Part shown: one piece after another, positions 21,140 through 32,400 of the stretch
Numbering within the stretch: the first letter of the stretch is position 1
Layout: each line of letters opens with the position of its first letter
DNA from: Mesorhabditis belari
Lineage: Eukaryota > Nematoda > Chromadorea > Rhabditida > Rhabditidae
NCBI GenBank assembly: GCA_958450365.1
Contig: CAUEEP010000757.1
Location: 124,001-188,000, forward strand
DNA length: 64,000 bases
Direction: 5' to 3'
The notes under the pieces: model-generated
Database searches by the model: none
The model's input: the letters and a program-made list of their open reading frames with translations, nothing else
Told to the model about the DNA's origin: nothing
Program-made: the position numbers and the translations under genes

Positions 21140-21560
21140 AAAGCTTTTGATTTACTTTGAAAGGCTTTAGCTGCTTAAAACCTAGCTTAAACCCGGCTTT
21201 AGCTGCTTAAACCCGGCTTTAGCTGTTTAAAACCGGCTTTAGCTGCTTAAAGCCGGCTTTAGCTGCTTAAAACCGGCTTTAGCCGCTTAAAGCCGGCTTT
21301 AGCTGCTTAAAGCCGGCTTTAGCTGCTTAAAGCCGGCTTTAGCTGCTTAAAACCTAGCTTAAAACCGTCTTTAGCTGCTTAAAACCGGCTTTAGCCGCTT
21401 AAAGCCGGCTTTAGCTGCTTAAAACCGGCTTTAGCTGCTTAAAACCGGCTTTAGCCGCTTAAAACCGGCTTTAGCCGCTTAAAGCCGGCTTTAGCTGCTT
21501 AAAACCGGCTTTAGCTGCTTAAAGCCTAGCTTAAAACCGTCTTTAGCTGCTTTAGCCAGA
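21140..21560 (+). repeat. 20-bp minisatellite (CGGCTTTAGCTGCTTAAAAC)
   Basis: About 19 units, with CTGCTTAAAGC/CCGCTTAAAGC variants and interspersed AAACCTAGCTTAAAACC spacers. A short version with matching flanks recurs at 25610-25870. Confidence 0.9.
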
Positions 21561-22096
21561 TTTTTCAAATGTTTTAATATTTTTAAATATAAAACTCAAT
21601 GAATTCAACAATTCAATAAAATTCAACAGCTAAGATCAGTGACTTCAATTTTACCTCTAATTTTTCAATAGATTTCTTTAGGCTTAAGAATCTTTAAACT
21701 AGTAAGCACAATTTTAAAGTACAATTTTAAAGACATCAAAAAAGGTTTTACAGAACTTTGCACTCATAGATGAAATAAGATGAATGATAGAAACGTCAGA
21801 GTCACAACAAGCAATCACCAGCAATCACCAGCAATCATCAGCAATCATCCCTTTCTCCTAAAGATCCTTTCTTCTTCTCATCACAATTGTTATTCGATGA
21901 AATTTGAATGAAAAATAGTCATTTGATGTTTGTCTAAATGACTAATCGTTTCTATTCATCTGAAAAAGAGTCACAAAAATAACATACACCCCATTTTTTT
22001 CTTCTTCTTCTTCTTCCCGTTTCTCCGCAATGTTGACAATTTTGTGTGCCCAGCGACGATGATGTTTTCCCCTCTTTCTGCCAATCAAAAAAAATC

Positions 22097-22472
22097 GATT
22101 GCTTTTTTAGAAAAGGTTTAAGCAATAGTAAACTGTAACCACGATAAGCTTTCTTACAAGATTAGTTTTATCTAATTCTTTGTAAAAGCTTTTAAACTCT
22201 TAGTTGATTCCAAAGAATGGACCCATTTTTGTTAGGCAGTGTTTCTCTTGATTAAACCGCTTTCTAAGCTTACTAGCATTAGATCAATTGCTTTTTTAGA
22301 AAAGGTTTAAACAATAGTGAACTATAGCCACGATAAGCTTTCCTTTAGTTTTATCTAATTGCTTGTAAAAGCTTTTAAACTCTTAGTTGATTCCAAAAAA
22401 TGGACCCATTTTTGTTAGGCAGTGTTTCTCATGATTAAACGGCTTTCTAAGCTTATTATCATTAGATATTTC
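22097..22472 (+). repeat. ~188-bp tandem duplication
   Basis: ATTGCTTTTTTAGAAAAGGT through GGCAGTGTTTCTC(T/A)TGATTAAAC and CTTTCTAAGCTTA is repeated head to tail with a small internal deletion in the second copy. Confidence 0.88.
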
Positions 22473-22813
22473 AAAGCAAAACTACCGTTTAGTTCTTATT
22501 AAGTTAACCTGATTTTGCTATCTTTTTTTACTAATCCTTTTAAATGCGAACTTGAGAATTGATCACAACACTCTAGTCATCATCAAATTTCCTCTTCTGA
22601 TCCATGAAATTACCTTGAATTCTTCTGTTTTACTGACTCTAGACAATATAATTGAAATTTCCGGTTCGATTCAAATCTTCTTTCCCCTTCTCTACGCTAA
22701 AATTCCTCAAGTAATTAGTTTTTCTTTTTTAAGAAAAGAGATACTTCATGAAGTTTTTTGAGGAAATAAGTATTTAATTAATTGATAAGATTCCATTTAC
22801 AGGTACAAACCAA

Positions 22814-25800
22814 ATGTCTCAATCAACATCAGCGGGTATTCAGAGCAACACGGCGAACAATGGGGGAAATAAGAAGAAAAGTCTGGGAACACTCGTTGAA
22901 TGCATTGAGGCATCGGATAGTGGAAATGAACAACAACAAGTGGTCTGTGAATTCAATCATTTATTGATAGGCGTATGTATTTTTTAAAAAGAAGATTAAA
23001 TGCTTGAAAGAATTCATTGTGAAAACTTTGAAGATATTAAGCCTAAATAACCAGTTACACACACAAAACAATCAATCCAAAAACTCTAATTTCTTTTAAG
23101 CTTGTTAAATTGAATTATTAAAACCCTCACTTTTAAGTAGTAATAAAGCTTTGAAAATAGAATCTGAGCTGTTAATAAAGATCTCGGACTCCAATTAGGC
23201 ATGAGCACTACAAACGTAAACTATAAACGCTTCTAAATTGCTTTAAAGCTATCGGATTCACATGATCTATAGCTCAAAAAATCGAGAATCTCAAGAGCTT
23301 TCAGATAAACTAAAGCACACCCAAAGCTATCAATGCTAAACAAAATTATAGTGGTTTGTTGCTTCGACTACGCATGAGTACGGTCCGTTTTCAGTCAGAT
23401 CACTGTAACTTTCTTTAGCATTGATAGTTTTGGGTGTGCTTTAGTTTATCTGAAAGCTCTTAAGATTCTCGATCTTTTTAGCTATAGATCATGTGAATTC
23501 GACAGCTTTAAAGAAAGTTAGAATCGTTTATAGTATGACAGATCGTCATTTTTGTAGTTTAAGTTCATTTTTGTAGTCTATTGAAACTCGAATATTGAAA
23601 TTTTTCAGATGGATGATGGAGAGAAGTCTCTATCACCGCCATCGATTGGAGAACAAGCGTCATCCCTTGGTCCATCTCCATCAACAACATCAAAAAAGCG
23701 CTCAGAACAAAGAAATGGAGGATCTCGTCTATCACTAGCCAGCCTTTTCTCTTTCTCAACAATTGCACAACGAGAACAAAGGTATAAAATCTTAGTAAGA
23801 GTAAGATTTTAACGGCTACAATTATAAAAACTTAATTGTAAAAGTTAATTTTAATCATTTTTACTTCAAAAAGATTGTTAGTGTTTTATAAAAATGAGTT
23901 TTAAAAGCATAATTGTATAAGGAATGGTCATTATGAAATTTCTGACTACTTATAGCTTTCTTTGTTTTCATTTCATACCTAACGATAGAAAAGCTAGCAT
24001 ATGGTTGGATGAGAAAGGGGTAAGCCTGAGCCTGAGCCTGAATCAATGGCATTTCCCTTCACCTTCACCGGATCCCGTTTCTTTTTCCCACTTTTCCCAG
24101 TCCTCCCTTTCAGTCTCAAATCCGCTTCCACACCACTTGGAGAATCTAGAAAAGATGGAAAAGACATTGCGTCGCCTTTATTTCTACTCACACCTTTCCT
24201 TTAGTCTTTGAGCTTTCAAGGAAGTAGTTTTGGCTTAACCCTGAGAATTTAGGTTAAAACTTCTATGAATCCATTCCAGATCAAACAAAGTTCAACAGCT
24301 TTCCCTTTTTCTAATCAGTTCAAATGATCCCTTAGTCTTTCAACGTTCATCTCTCACTGGAAAAATGACAGACATCACTCATAATTTTCCTCAACCTCTT
24401 CCAATAACTGTCTCTATCTCTTGTGATCAATCTTTTCTCTAACTTTTTTCATTAAAATCTTTTCCTGAATGATCATGTGTTTACTACTTTGTACTGAATC
24501 TCTTTGCACGGATTTATTTCCTTTCTTTCCTTCCTTTCCTTCCTTTCCTTTCTTTCCTTTCTTTCCTTTCTTTCCTTTCTTTCCTTTCTTTCCTTCGTTT
24601 CCTTCCTTTCCTTTCTTTCCTTTCTTTCCTTTCTCTCCTTTCTCTCCTTCCTTTCTTTCCTTCCTTCCTTTCTTTCCTTTCTTTCCTTTCTTTCCTTTCT
24701 TTCCTTCGTTTCCTTCCTTTCCTTTCTTTCCTTTCTTTCCTTTCTCTCCTTTCTCTCCTTCCTTTCTTTCCTTCCTTCCTTTCTTTCCTTCCTTTCCTTT
24801 CTTTCCTTTCTTTCACTTCATTTTAACATCAAAATGGTTTAGATTTAGGTGATTTTCAAGAAATTTCCTTTCATTTCAATCGGTTCTTTTAAAACATCAA
24901 AAATTCTTTTTCTAAACTCGAGTTTAGATTTAAAGTTTTCTTTTGTTTAAAATGAAATTTTGAATGAAAGACAGCATTCATAATTCCCCCGAATCTCTTT
25001 CAATAATAGTCCAAACATTTAGAAAATTTTTGCTTTAAACAATCGGATTCGATGAGTTTCTTAAACTTTTTTCACTAGATTTTCAATTTCTTTTCAATTT
25101 CTTTCAAAAATTATCAAAGAATTCGTTCTCCTTTTCACACAGAAACGAGATTTAACTATACTTTAACCTGAAATTTCCTGAATTTTAATCCAATTCCTTC
25201 AAAACTTCAAATTCTTTTTCTTTTTTACTTTCTAAATACAGTCAGATTCATCGATTCTCTTCAATTCTTCGATTTCCTTCAAAATTTCTAAATCATTTCC
25301 TTACTTAATCGTTTTTTCTATTACCTACTTCTCTTTTCCTTCTCTTTTCCTTCTCTTTTCCTTCCTTTTTCTCTTCAAATTGGCCCATGACGACGCTTAT
25401 GAATTTTCGAGAAGGAAAAAGGAAAAATGGGTAACTTGTCTGTTCTCTTTTTCTTTTACAAGAAATCCGAGCTTTTCAATTGGATATCTCAATAGATTGG
25501 AAAACGTTTTATCAAACTTTCCCTAGATTTTCTAAAGTAATAAAAACAATCGAACTATCCCAATAGACTCTTTGAAAGTTTTTAAAACATAAACGCTTCA
25601 TTGAATAGTCATGAATTGAATGTATAGATTTGCTTGAGCTAAAAATTACTAAGAATCAAGAACCAGATAAGAATAGCTAAGAATCATTTAGACCAATAGA
25701 GCTTAAAGCTTTTGATTTATTTTGAAAGGGTTTAGCCGCTTAAAACCTAGCTTAAAATCGGTTTTAGCTGCTTAAAACCTAGCTTAAAACCGACTTTAGC

Positions 25801-28703
25801 CGCTTTAGCCAGATTTTTCAAATGTTTTAATAGTTTTAAATGTAAAATTCAATGAACAGCTAAGATCAGTGACTTTTTTGGGATCTCCTCGAATTTCTTT
25901 CTTTTCCATGAAATTTAACCTTTATGAGAAACTCTTTCAGCTGATAAAAGAAATTGATGAATCAGAAATGGAGCAGAATTTCTAGAATCAGATATTTAAG
26001 CTTTAAGCACCGTTTAACAACATGTAAAATTAATCTAGCTAGACTGAGCTATAATAGTAAAGATAAGGATAAGCTTTACCTTCGAATCCCTATATTTCAG
26101 GCCCTCTCTCTCCTCCCATCATATGTAAAACTAATCTAGCTATACTGAGCTATAATAGTAAAGATAAGGATAAGCTTTACCTTCCAATCCCTATATTTCA
26201 GGCCCTCTCTCTCCACCCGTCATATGTAAAACTCTGTAAATCTAGCTATACTAAGCCATAACAATAAAGATAATAATAAGCTTTACCTTCGAATCCCTAT
26301 ATTTCAGAAATTGATGACTCAGAAATGGAGCAGAATTTCTAGAATCAGATATTTAAGCTGTTGATAAAACTATAGAAAACTAGAAAACACAGTCAGAACA
26401 TTTCAAAATCTTTAACCAAAGCTTTCAATTGTTTTAATGTTGAAATTTTGAGCAAAACAGGGAAATCGTTGGGATTCTTGGTATAAATATTGTTTTAGTT
26501 ATTAAAGATTACTTAATTTCAAGCTTTTTCTCCCTTTTCCTTCTTGTTTTTACCAAAAATATTTCTGAAAGACACGGGAAAAGTTTTGATGACAGTATTC
26601 TAAAGATGGGGTCCCTTATCAGTCCTTTCCTTCACCCATCCATTCCCTGTCAATATATTCGATCGCTTTCTTTCTTTCTTTCTTCTTTCTTCCCTTCTTT
26701 CTTCCCTTCTTTCTTCCCTTCTTTCTTCCCTTCTTTCTTCCCTTCTTTCTTCCCTTCTTTCTTCCCTTCTTTCTTCCCTTCTTTCTTCCCTTCTTTCTTC
26801 CCTTCTTTCTTCCCTTCTTTCTTCTTTTTACGGGTAAACACTGTTTACTTTTCCTTTTCCTTTTCACTTTTGATAAAAGCTTTAAAGTTTTACTTACAGT
26901 TTTTCCATATTTGAATTCTATTTTTGAACATTAAAAGCTAAAAATTTAAACCAAAGAAAAGCTTAGACTAGTTTAGCTTAAAATCTGCTTAAAGAGAAAG
27001 GCTTAAAATAGACTAGTTTAGCTTAAAACTAGTTTAACTTAAAAACTGATTTAAAACTGAGCATTTAGACTCAAAAAATCTCCGTTTAAAAGAGATTTTA
27101 AAAATGGTTTAATGAAGTTAAAAGTTTAAACAAATGAAATCAAAAGTTTGAATAAATCAATTAAATCAAAAGTTTCCTTTCTTTCCTTTCCTTTCTTTCT
27201 TTTCTTTCTTTTCTTTCTTTCTTTCCTTTCTTTCCTTCCTTTCTTTCCTTTCCTTCCTTCCTTTCCTTTCCTTCCTTCCTTTCCTTTCCTTCCTTTCTTT
27301 CCTTTCTTTCCTCTCTTTCCTTTCTTTCCTTTCTTTCCTCCTCCTCTTCCCCCTTTCCTTCCCTTCCTTTCTTCCTCTCTTCCTTCTTTCCTTTCTTTCC
27401 TTTCCTTCCTCTTTCCTTTCCTTCCTTTCTTTCCTTTCCTTCCTTTCTTTTCTTTCTTTCCTTTCTTTTCTTTCCTTCCTTTCCTTCCTTTCTTTCCTTT
27501 CTTTTCTTTCTTTCCTTTCTTTCCTTTCTTTCCTTTCTTCAAATCAATTAAATCAATCAAATGAAAAGTCTAAAAGCTTTTAAAGATTCAAATACTCTTA
27601 GTTTCATAGTTTTTTTTAACAACAGAATCTAGATTTCAAATATGATATAAGAAAATAGAAAACATTTCAGTCTTGATAGCTTTTTCATTGAAAGAATTCC
27701 ATTGATCTTCTAGAAATGCTTGATTTGAAATCCCTTTTATCACCGTTAAAAAGATTTACGATAACTAATCGAATGTCTCGAGTTTTTCTGACAAAAACTG
27801 ATTGACTGGTGTTTTTGGGAAAAGAGAAAAGAGAAAAGAGAAAAGAGAAAAGACAACTAATCGCCGAATTTTCCCCCTCTCTTTTCTCTTTTCAAAAATC
27901 TCGAGCAAAAGAAAAAAAAAAGAGTTCTCAAAAATTGATCCCACAACCAGATAATCGGTGTTGCCGATCGTGTTTTTTCGATCATCAAAATAAAAGCTAT
28001 TCATTTTTGCTTATTTTTGATGAATGACTGTTCTTTGAACTTAAGGAAACAAATTTCTTGCATATTGCATTATTTATTGTGTTAATTGACTCAAATTTAG
28101 CAGAATTCGGGTCCAGATCTTTCTTAATTGATAATTGACTGATTCTAGAAGCTTTCACACAGCTTTTTTTGATTAGTTTAACTTTGTTTTTTAACTGATA
28201 GTTTAACTGATAACTTCTTGAACTTGTAACTTCTTCAAATTAGCTTCTATCAACATTGGAATATACAGAAAGCGATCTCCGTGCAGTGGTCCAAATTAAT
28301 TGACTCAAATTTAGCAGAATTCGGGTCCAGATCTTTCATAATTGACTGATTCTAGAAGCTTTAACATAATTTTCTTGATTAGTTTAACTTCTTGAACTTG
28401 TTCTTCAACCAGTTCTTCAAATTAGCTTTTATCAACATTGAAATGTTCAGAAAGCGATCTCCGTGCAGTGGTCCAAATTAATTGACTCAAATTTAGCAGA
28501 ATTCGGGTCCAGATCTTTCATAATTGACTGATTCTAGAAGCTTTCACACAGCTTTTTTTGATTAGTTTAACTTTTTGAACTTGTTCTTCAATCAGTTCTT
28601 CAAATTTGATTCTATCAACATTGAAATGTTCAGAAAGCGATCTCCGTGCAGTGGTGCACTTTCATCAAGTCAATCCTCATCAGTTGGTGGTGGATCATCA
28701 CAA
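22814..28703 (+). CDS. Probable 5' exons of the RNF19-type gene (alternative N-terminus)
   Basis: Three exons with agreeing phases: 22814-22972, 23609-23781, 28634-28703. The first follows a TTCCATTTACAG acceptor by 11 nt. Protein motifs: a Ser/Asn-rich start (MSQSTSAGIQSN), then KKRSEQRNGGSRLSLASLFS, similar in style to the basic N-terminal segment of vertebrate RNF19A (KKRRISIGSLF), then a Ser/Gly-rich end (SSVGGGSSQ). I could not join exon 28634-28703 in frame to the first RING-encoding exons, so this may be the start of a longer isoform with an exon I missed, or a separate small gene. The 23782-28633 intron is 4.9 kb and full of repeats. Confidence 0.45.
23221..23532. mobile_element. Foldback element
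   Basis: ~312 bp with long imperfect inverted arms: left CTATAAACGCTTCTAAATTG, then CAGATAAACTAAAGCACACC; right end is the complement, ending AATCGTTTATAG. No ORF. It lies in the intron between the first two 5' exons. Confidence 0.8.
24515..24815 (+). repeat. Polypyrimidine tract (TTTCC repeats)
   Basis: An uninterrupted CT-only run, with a ~125-bp segment (including TCTCTCCTTTCTCTCC) present twice. It generates long apparent ORFs in several frames that are not genes. Intronic. Confidence 0.92.
25610..25870 (+). repeat. Second copy of the 21050-21650 block
   Basis: AAGAATCAAGAACCAGATAA ... CATTTAGACCAATAGAGC, then a few TTTAGCTGCTTAAAACC units and ATTTTTCAAATGTTTTAATA match 21080-21600 in order. 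The tandem part is much shorter here than in the upstream copy. Confidence 0.88.
25940..26350 (+). repeat. Tandem units that include splice-site-like signals
   Basis: Unit (~102 bp): TAAAACTAATCTAGCTATAC ... AAGCTTTACCTTC(G/C)AATCCC TATATTTCAG then GCCCTCTCTCTCC. Each unit carries an acceptor-like TATATTTCAG and, 24 nt later, a donor-like ATATGTAAAAC. Related units occur at 28990-29210, just before the 29210-29329 stretch. Confidence 0.85.
26664..26826 (+). repeat. Polypyrimidine minisatellite (CTTTCTTCCCTT)
   Basis: A regular 12-bp CT-only unit repeated about 12 times in the 4.9-kb intron. Apparent ORFs here are frame artefacts. Confidence 0.92.
27172..27540 (+). repeat. Polypyrimidine tract, ~370 bp
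   Basis: Irregular TTTCC/TTTCT repeats, all pyrimidine on the plus strand. It is flanked on both sides by short AATCAATTAAATCAA sequences in similar orientation. Confidence 0.9.
28082..28660 (+). repeat. Triplicated ~185-215-bp block containing an exon edge
   Basis: TTAATTGACTCAAATTTAGC ... CTTCTATCAACATTG ... CAGAAAGCGATCTCCGTGCA is present three times (starting about 28082, 28297, 28478). The third copy's CAG|AAAGCGATC is the acceptor and start of the 28634-28703 exon; the two upstream copies are pseudo-acceptors with the first ~20 nt of the exon. Confidence 0.9.
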
Positions 28704-28989
28704 GTTAGTCTTATACTTTATATTCGTTATTGAATTTTATTTATATTCTTTATTGAATTAAGACAACAGATCTGCAAAATAGATGAATTTTATATTATAA
28801 AACAAGAGCTTATTTCGTTTAGTAGAACTTTTTTTTATGATAATCCAAAGTTAGAGCTGTAAAATGGCTTAAAATTGCTTAAAATGACTATAAATAAATT
28901 AGCAATAAACGAAAAAAGTTGTATAATAACTTAGTTTAAAGGAAATTCGATGTAGATTCTTAAAGTGAAGCTAAATCAAACATTTAAAC

Positions 28990-29210
28990 AATAGCCAGCT
29001 CACGTTTAACAACATGTACAACTAAACTAGCTATACTAAGCTATAACAATAAAGATAAGAGTAGGCTTTACCTTCGAATCTCTATATTCCAGGCCCCTCT
29101 CTCTCCTCCCATCATACGTAAAACTAAACTAGCTATACTAAGCTATAATCATAAAGTAATAATCAAGATAATAAGAACGAAGTTTACCCGTTGAATGCCT
29201 ATATTGCAGG
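28990..29210 (+). repeat. Two further copies of the 25940-26350 unit
   Basis: CACGTTTAACAACATGTA, then CTAAACTAGCTATACTAAGC ... TACCTTCGAATCTCTATA ... CCAGGCCCCTCTCTCTCC, followed by a second copy ending at ATATTGCAGGCCCTCCCCCT. The last copy leads into a 120-nt open stretch (29210-29329) that could be an exon. Confidence 0.8.
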
Positions 29211-29430
29211 CCCTCCCCCTCCCTGCCCTCCCACCCATCAACTCTTCCACCTTGTTCTCATCAAAGAGATCCCCCAATTCGTGCCCATTCCTTATCTTCT
29301 CACTCACTCTCCACAAATTTCCATCGCAGGTCGGTTTTTTTCTGATAACTGATAATCAATAGTTTTTGCAGTTTTTGACTCTGAAAGTAATTAGGAAATA
29401 GAAACGTTTTGTCTTTTTTTCAGATATCAA

Positions 29431-32400
29431 ATGGCTGATGTCGAGCAAGAGATTGAGAATGGAGAAACGAGTGAAGATCCCTTGTTGAATGACAGTGATG
29501 ACAAGAAGAAGGTTAGCAATTTAATTAGAAGAAGCTTTAATTCAAGAAGAATTTTAGCAATTCTATATTTATAGTTATTTTCTTTCAAAGCTATTCTCAT
29601 TAAAATCGAAAATTAAATCAGCTTTTAGCTCCGAGAATGCCCTCTTTGCTATATGAAACAACCGATCGCGAATTTTCCTCGTTTAATCGGATGTGGGCAT
29701 CGGAGTTGTCGACTTTGTTTGATGCAAGTGAGTGAAGCTTAAGTTTTTCAATAAACAACTCCTCAATTTAGTATGTCGAATTGGAAATCATGGAGAATCG
29801 AGTGGAAGTGTCATGCCCAGAATGCTCAGCTCATCTCCATCCATCAGACATCGCTCAACTCGTTGGGAGTCGAAGTGCGCTCATCGAGAAATATGAACAA
29901 TTCAGCTTGAGAAGGTAATTCATGGGGAAAATGACAAATGTTAGAGTTGAAAGTAAACTGTTTTCGAATCTAAATCTAGTAAATAAAGCAAACTGGGTTT
30001 GTTTTTTATAAAAAAAATCAATTTTTCAAGATGTTTCCATTGTAAAAGAGTATAAAAGAGTCAAAAAGGATTTTTCTTTTATTTGATTTAAAAATATCTA
30101 CCGTATTCTCTCTAATAGTCCCCCGAGCCGAGTTGATGACTATTTTACAGTTTCTAAGTTTTCCCGAAAGCTCAACACTCAAATCCCCCACAAGATCTCA
30201 TCGTCAGCACCCCAGCGAGCCGAGTTGGTGACTATTTTACGGTTTCCAAGCTTTTGCAGAAGCTCAAGACTCTAATCATCGTCAAGATCTCATCGTCAGC
30301 TACATTTTCCGACCCCACATCGATAGGTTCTGATAAGCGGTTCTCGAGATTTCGAGGAATTTAGGCAACGCTCATGGTGCACCACTATTAGAGAGAATAC
30401 GGGATTCGGCGATCACTGGATTCAGCTAAAACTATTGTAATCTAGAAATTAAATGCCTGAGAACCTCACAGATGTTACCATAATCTGCCAAAGCTGCTTG
30501 CTCTATTCTTTTTGCTTTCTAATAGTAGTGCACCCCCTTTCCCGGTGTTTTCCGTAAAAACCTATAAAAGAAATTGTGGCTGAATGAATTTCTCTGAAAA
30601 TTCATCTATATCTTTTATCAATTGACATCAAAATAGATTTCCTTTAGTTAAAGTGTCATCGCATCATCGAGCAATCGCTTTTTTTGACTACCCGTTTTGA
30701 TTCCAAAAAAAATGTAGACATAAGAAATTTTAAACCCATTTTAATCTTATCTAATTAAATAAATCGTAGTTTAATTGATGCATTTGTTGATTTTAAAAGA
30801 AAATAGGAAAAGGAAAGAAGCTTAATTGCAAATACAATTGCAGAAATCTTTAAAATAACATTGAAATACAAAACAAGGTGAAAACTGTTTTTTTTTTGTT
30901 TAAACGAGACTGGATTTTCGATTTTCGAGCTTTCTTGTAATCGATAAAGATTACGAATAAGAAAGAATCCTTTTCAGATATCTGATGACTGAAGCTGACA
31001 CCCGTTTCTGCCCAGCTCCAGATTGTGGCTATGCTGTGATCGCTTCTGGTTGTGCTGCTTGTCCCCAATTGAAATGTGCTCGACAAGAGTGCGGCACACT
31101 ATTTTGTTATCATTGCAAAGTGGGTTTCGTTTAAAAGTTAAGGAATAGAGCTTGTGGTAAAGCTAAAGGTTTTATTTTTTATAAAATTAGGGAGTCTGGC
31201 ACGCGAATCAGACGTGCGATGAAGCAAGGAGACAACGAGCGCCTTCAGTTTTTCGATCTCAACGTGTTCCCTCTGGAAGTTTAGATTTGCAATATCAACT
31301 TAAACGTGAGTTCAAGAGTAAAGAAAGAATTTGAATCTAGAAGTGAGTGACTGAGTGAAAAGTTTTAAAAGATTTATTTGTTTAAAGATTTATAAGATAA
31401 AGATTCGTAAGCTAAAGATTCGTTTGTTTAAAGATTCGTAAGATAAAGATTCATTTGTTTAAACATTTGTAAGATAAAGATTCGTTTGTTCTTTTTAAAC
31501 GATTCATTTGTTTAAAGATTCGTAAGCTAAAGATTCATTTGTTTAAAAATTCGTAAGCTAAAGATCCATTCTGTTAAACATTCGTAAGATAAAGATTCAT
31601 TTGTTCAAAGATTCATAAGATAAAGATTAATTTGTTCAAAGAGTCATAAGATAAAGATTCTTTTGTTCAAAGCATAGCAAATCTATATTTTATTTAGCCG
31701 GTGATATCAAAGCCTGTCCTCGTTGCCGTACCTATATTGTCAAAATGGATGATGGATCTTGTAATCACATGGTTTGTGCAATGTGTTCAGCTGAATTCTG
31801 TTGGTTATGTCTGAAGGAGATCTCAGATTTGCACTATTTAAGGTAAGAATTTAAAGATTACCATTAAACAATGAGAAATTTCAGTCCAACTGGGTGTACA
31901 TTTTGGGGAAAGAAGCCATGGACAAGGAAAAAGAAACTATTGTGGCAATTGGGGACACTGATTGGAGCACCGGTTGGAATCGCTCTCATCGCTGGGCTTT
32001 CGATTCCTGGAATCATCTTTGGAGTCCCAGTTTTTGTTGGAAGGTTCGTATGAAAGTTTTCTAGTCAATAATTCCTTATTTTAGATATTTGTTGACTCTA
32101 GAATAAGTAATATAGAAGATTTTCTTTTCAGAAAAGTTCACCAACGATTTTCTCATCAAACCAAGATTAAGCGACGTCTGATTACAGCTGCTTGTGTGGC
32201 TGGATCGCTTGTCGTGAGCCCAGTACTGGCAGTAATGGCTGTTGGTGAGTTTAAAACTGAAATTGAGCAATATTTCTTCAAATCTAGGTGTCGGTGTTCC
32301 GATTATGTTAGCCTACGTCTATGGAGTTGTTCCCTTAAGTCTTTGCCGAAATGGTGGATGTGGATTAACGGAAGCTCAATCAGTGGCCGCTTTAGACAAT

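Larger units (their letters stand above)
19456..22813. other. Intergenic region upstream of the secreted-protein and RNF19 genes
   Basis: Holds a ~135-bp direct duplication, a pyrimidine-rich plus-strand stretch (20690-20880) that creates a long but unsupported minus-strand ORF, a 20-bp minisatellite and a ~188-bp tandem duplication. The two genes diverge here, so promoters are expected but I see no defined site. Confidence 0.4.

Noticed and set aside
24469..24852. Overlapping ORFs of 100-127 aa in three frames rich in Phe/Pro/Ser/Leu or Lys/Arg/Glu
   Set aside because: All arise from a pure polypyrimidine repeat; no splice or start context, and every frame is open because the repeat lacks stop codons.
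27126..27564. 138- and 144-aa ORFs on opposite strands
   Set aside because: Same cause: CT-only repeat tract giving low-complexity frames on both strands.
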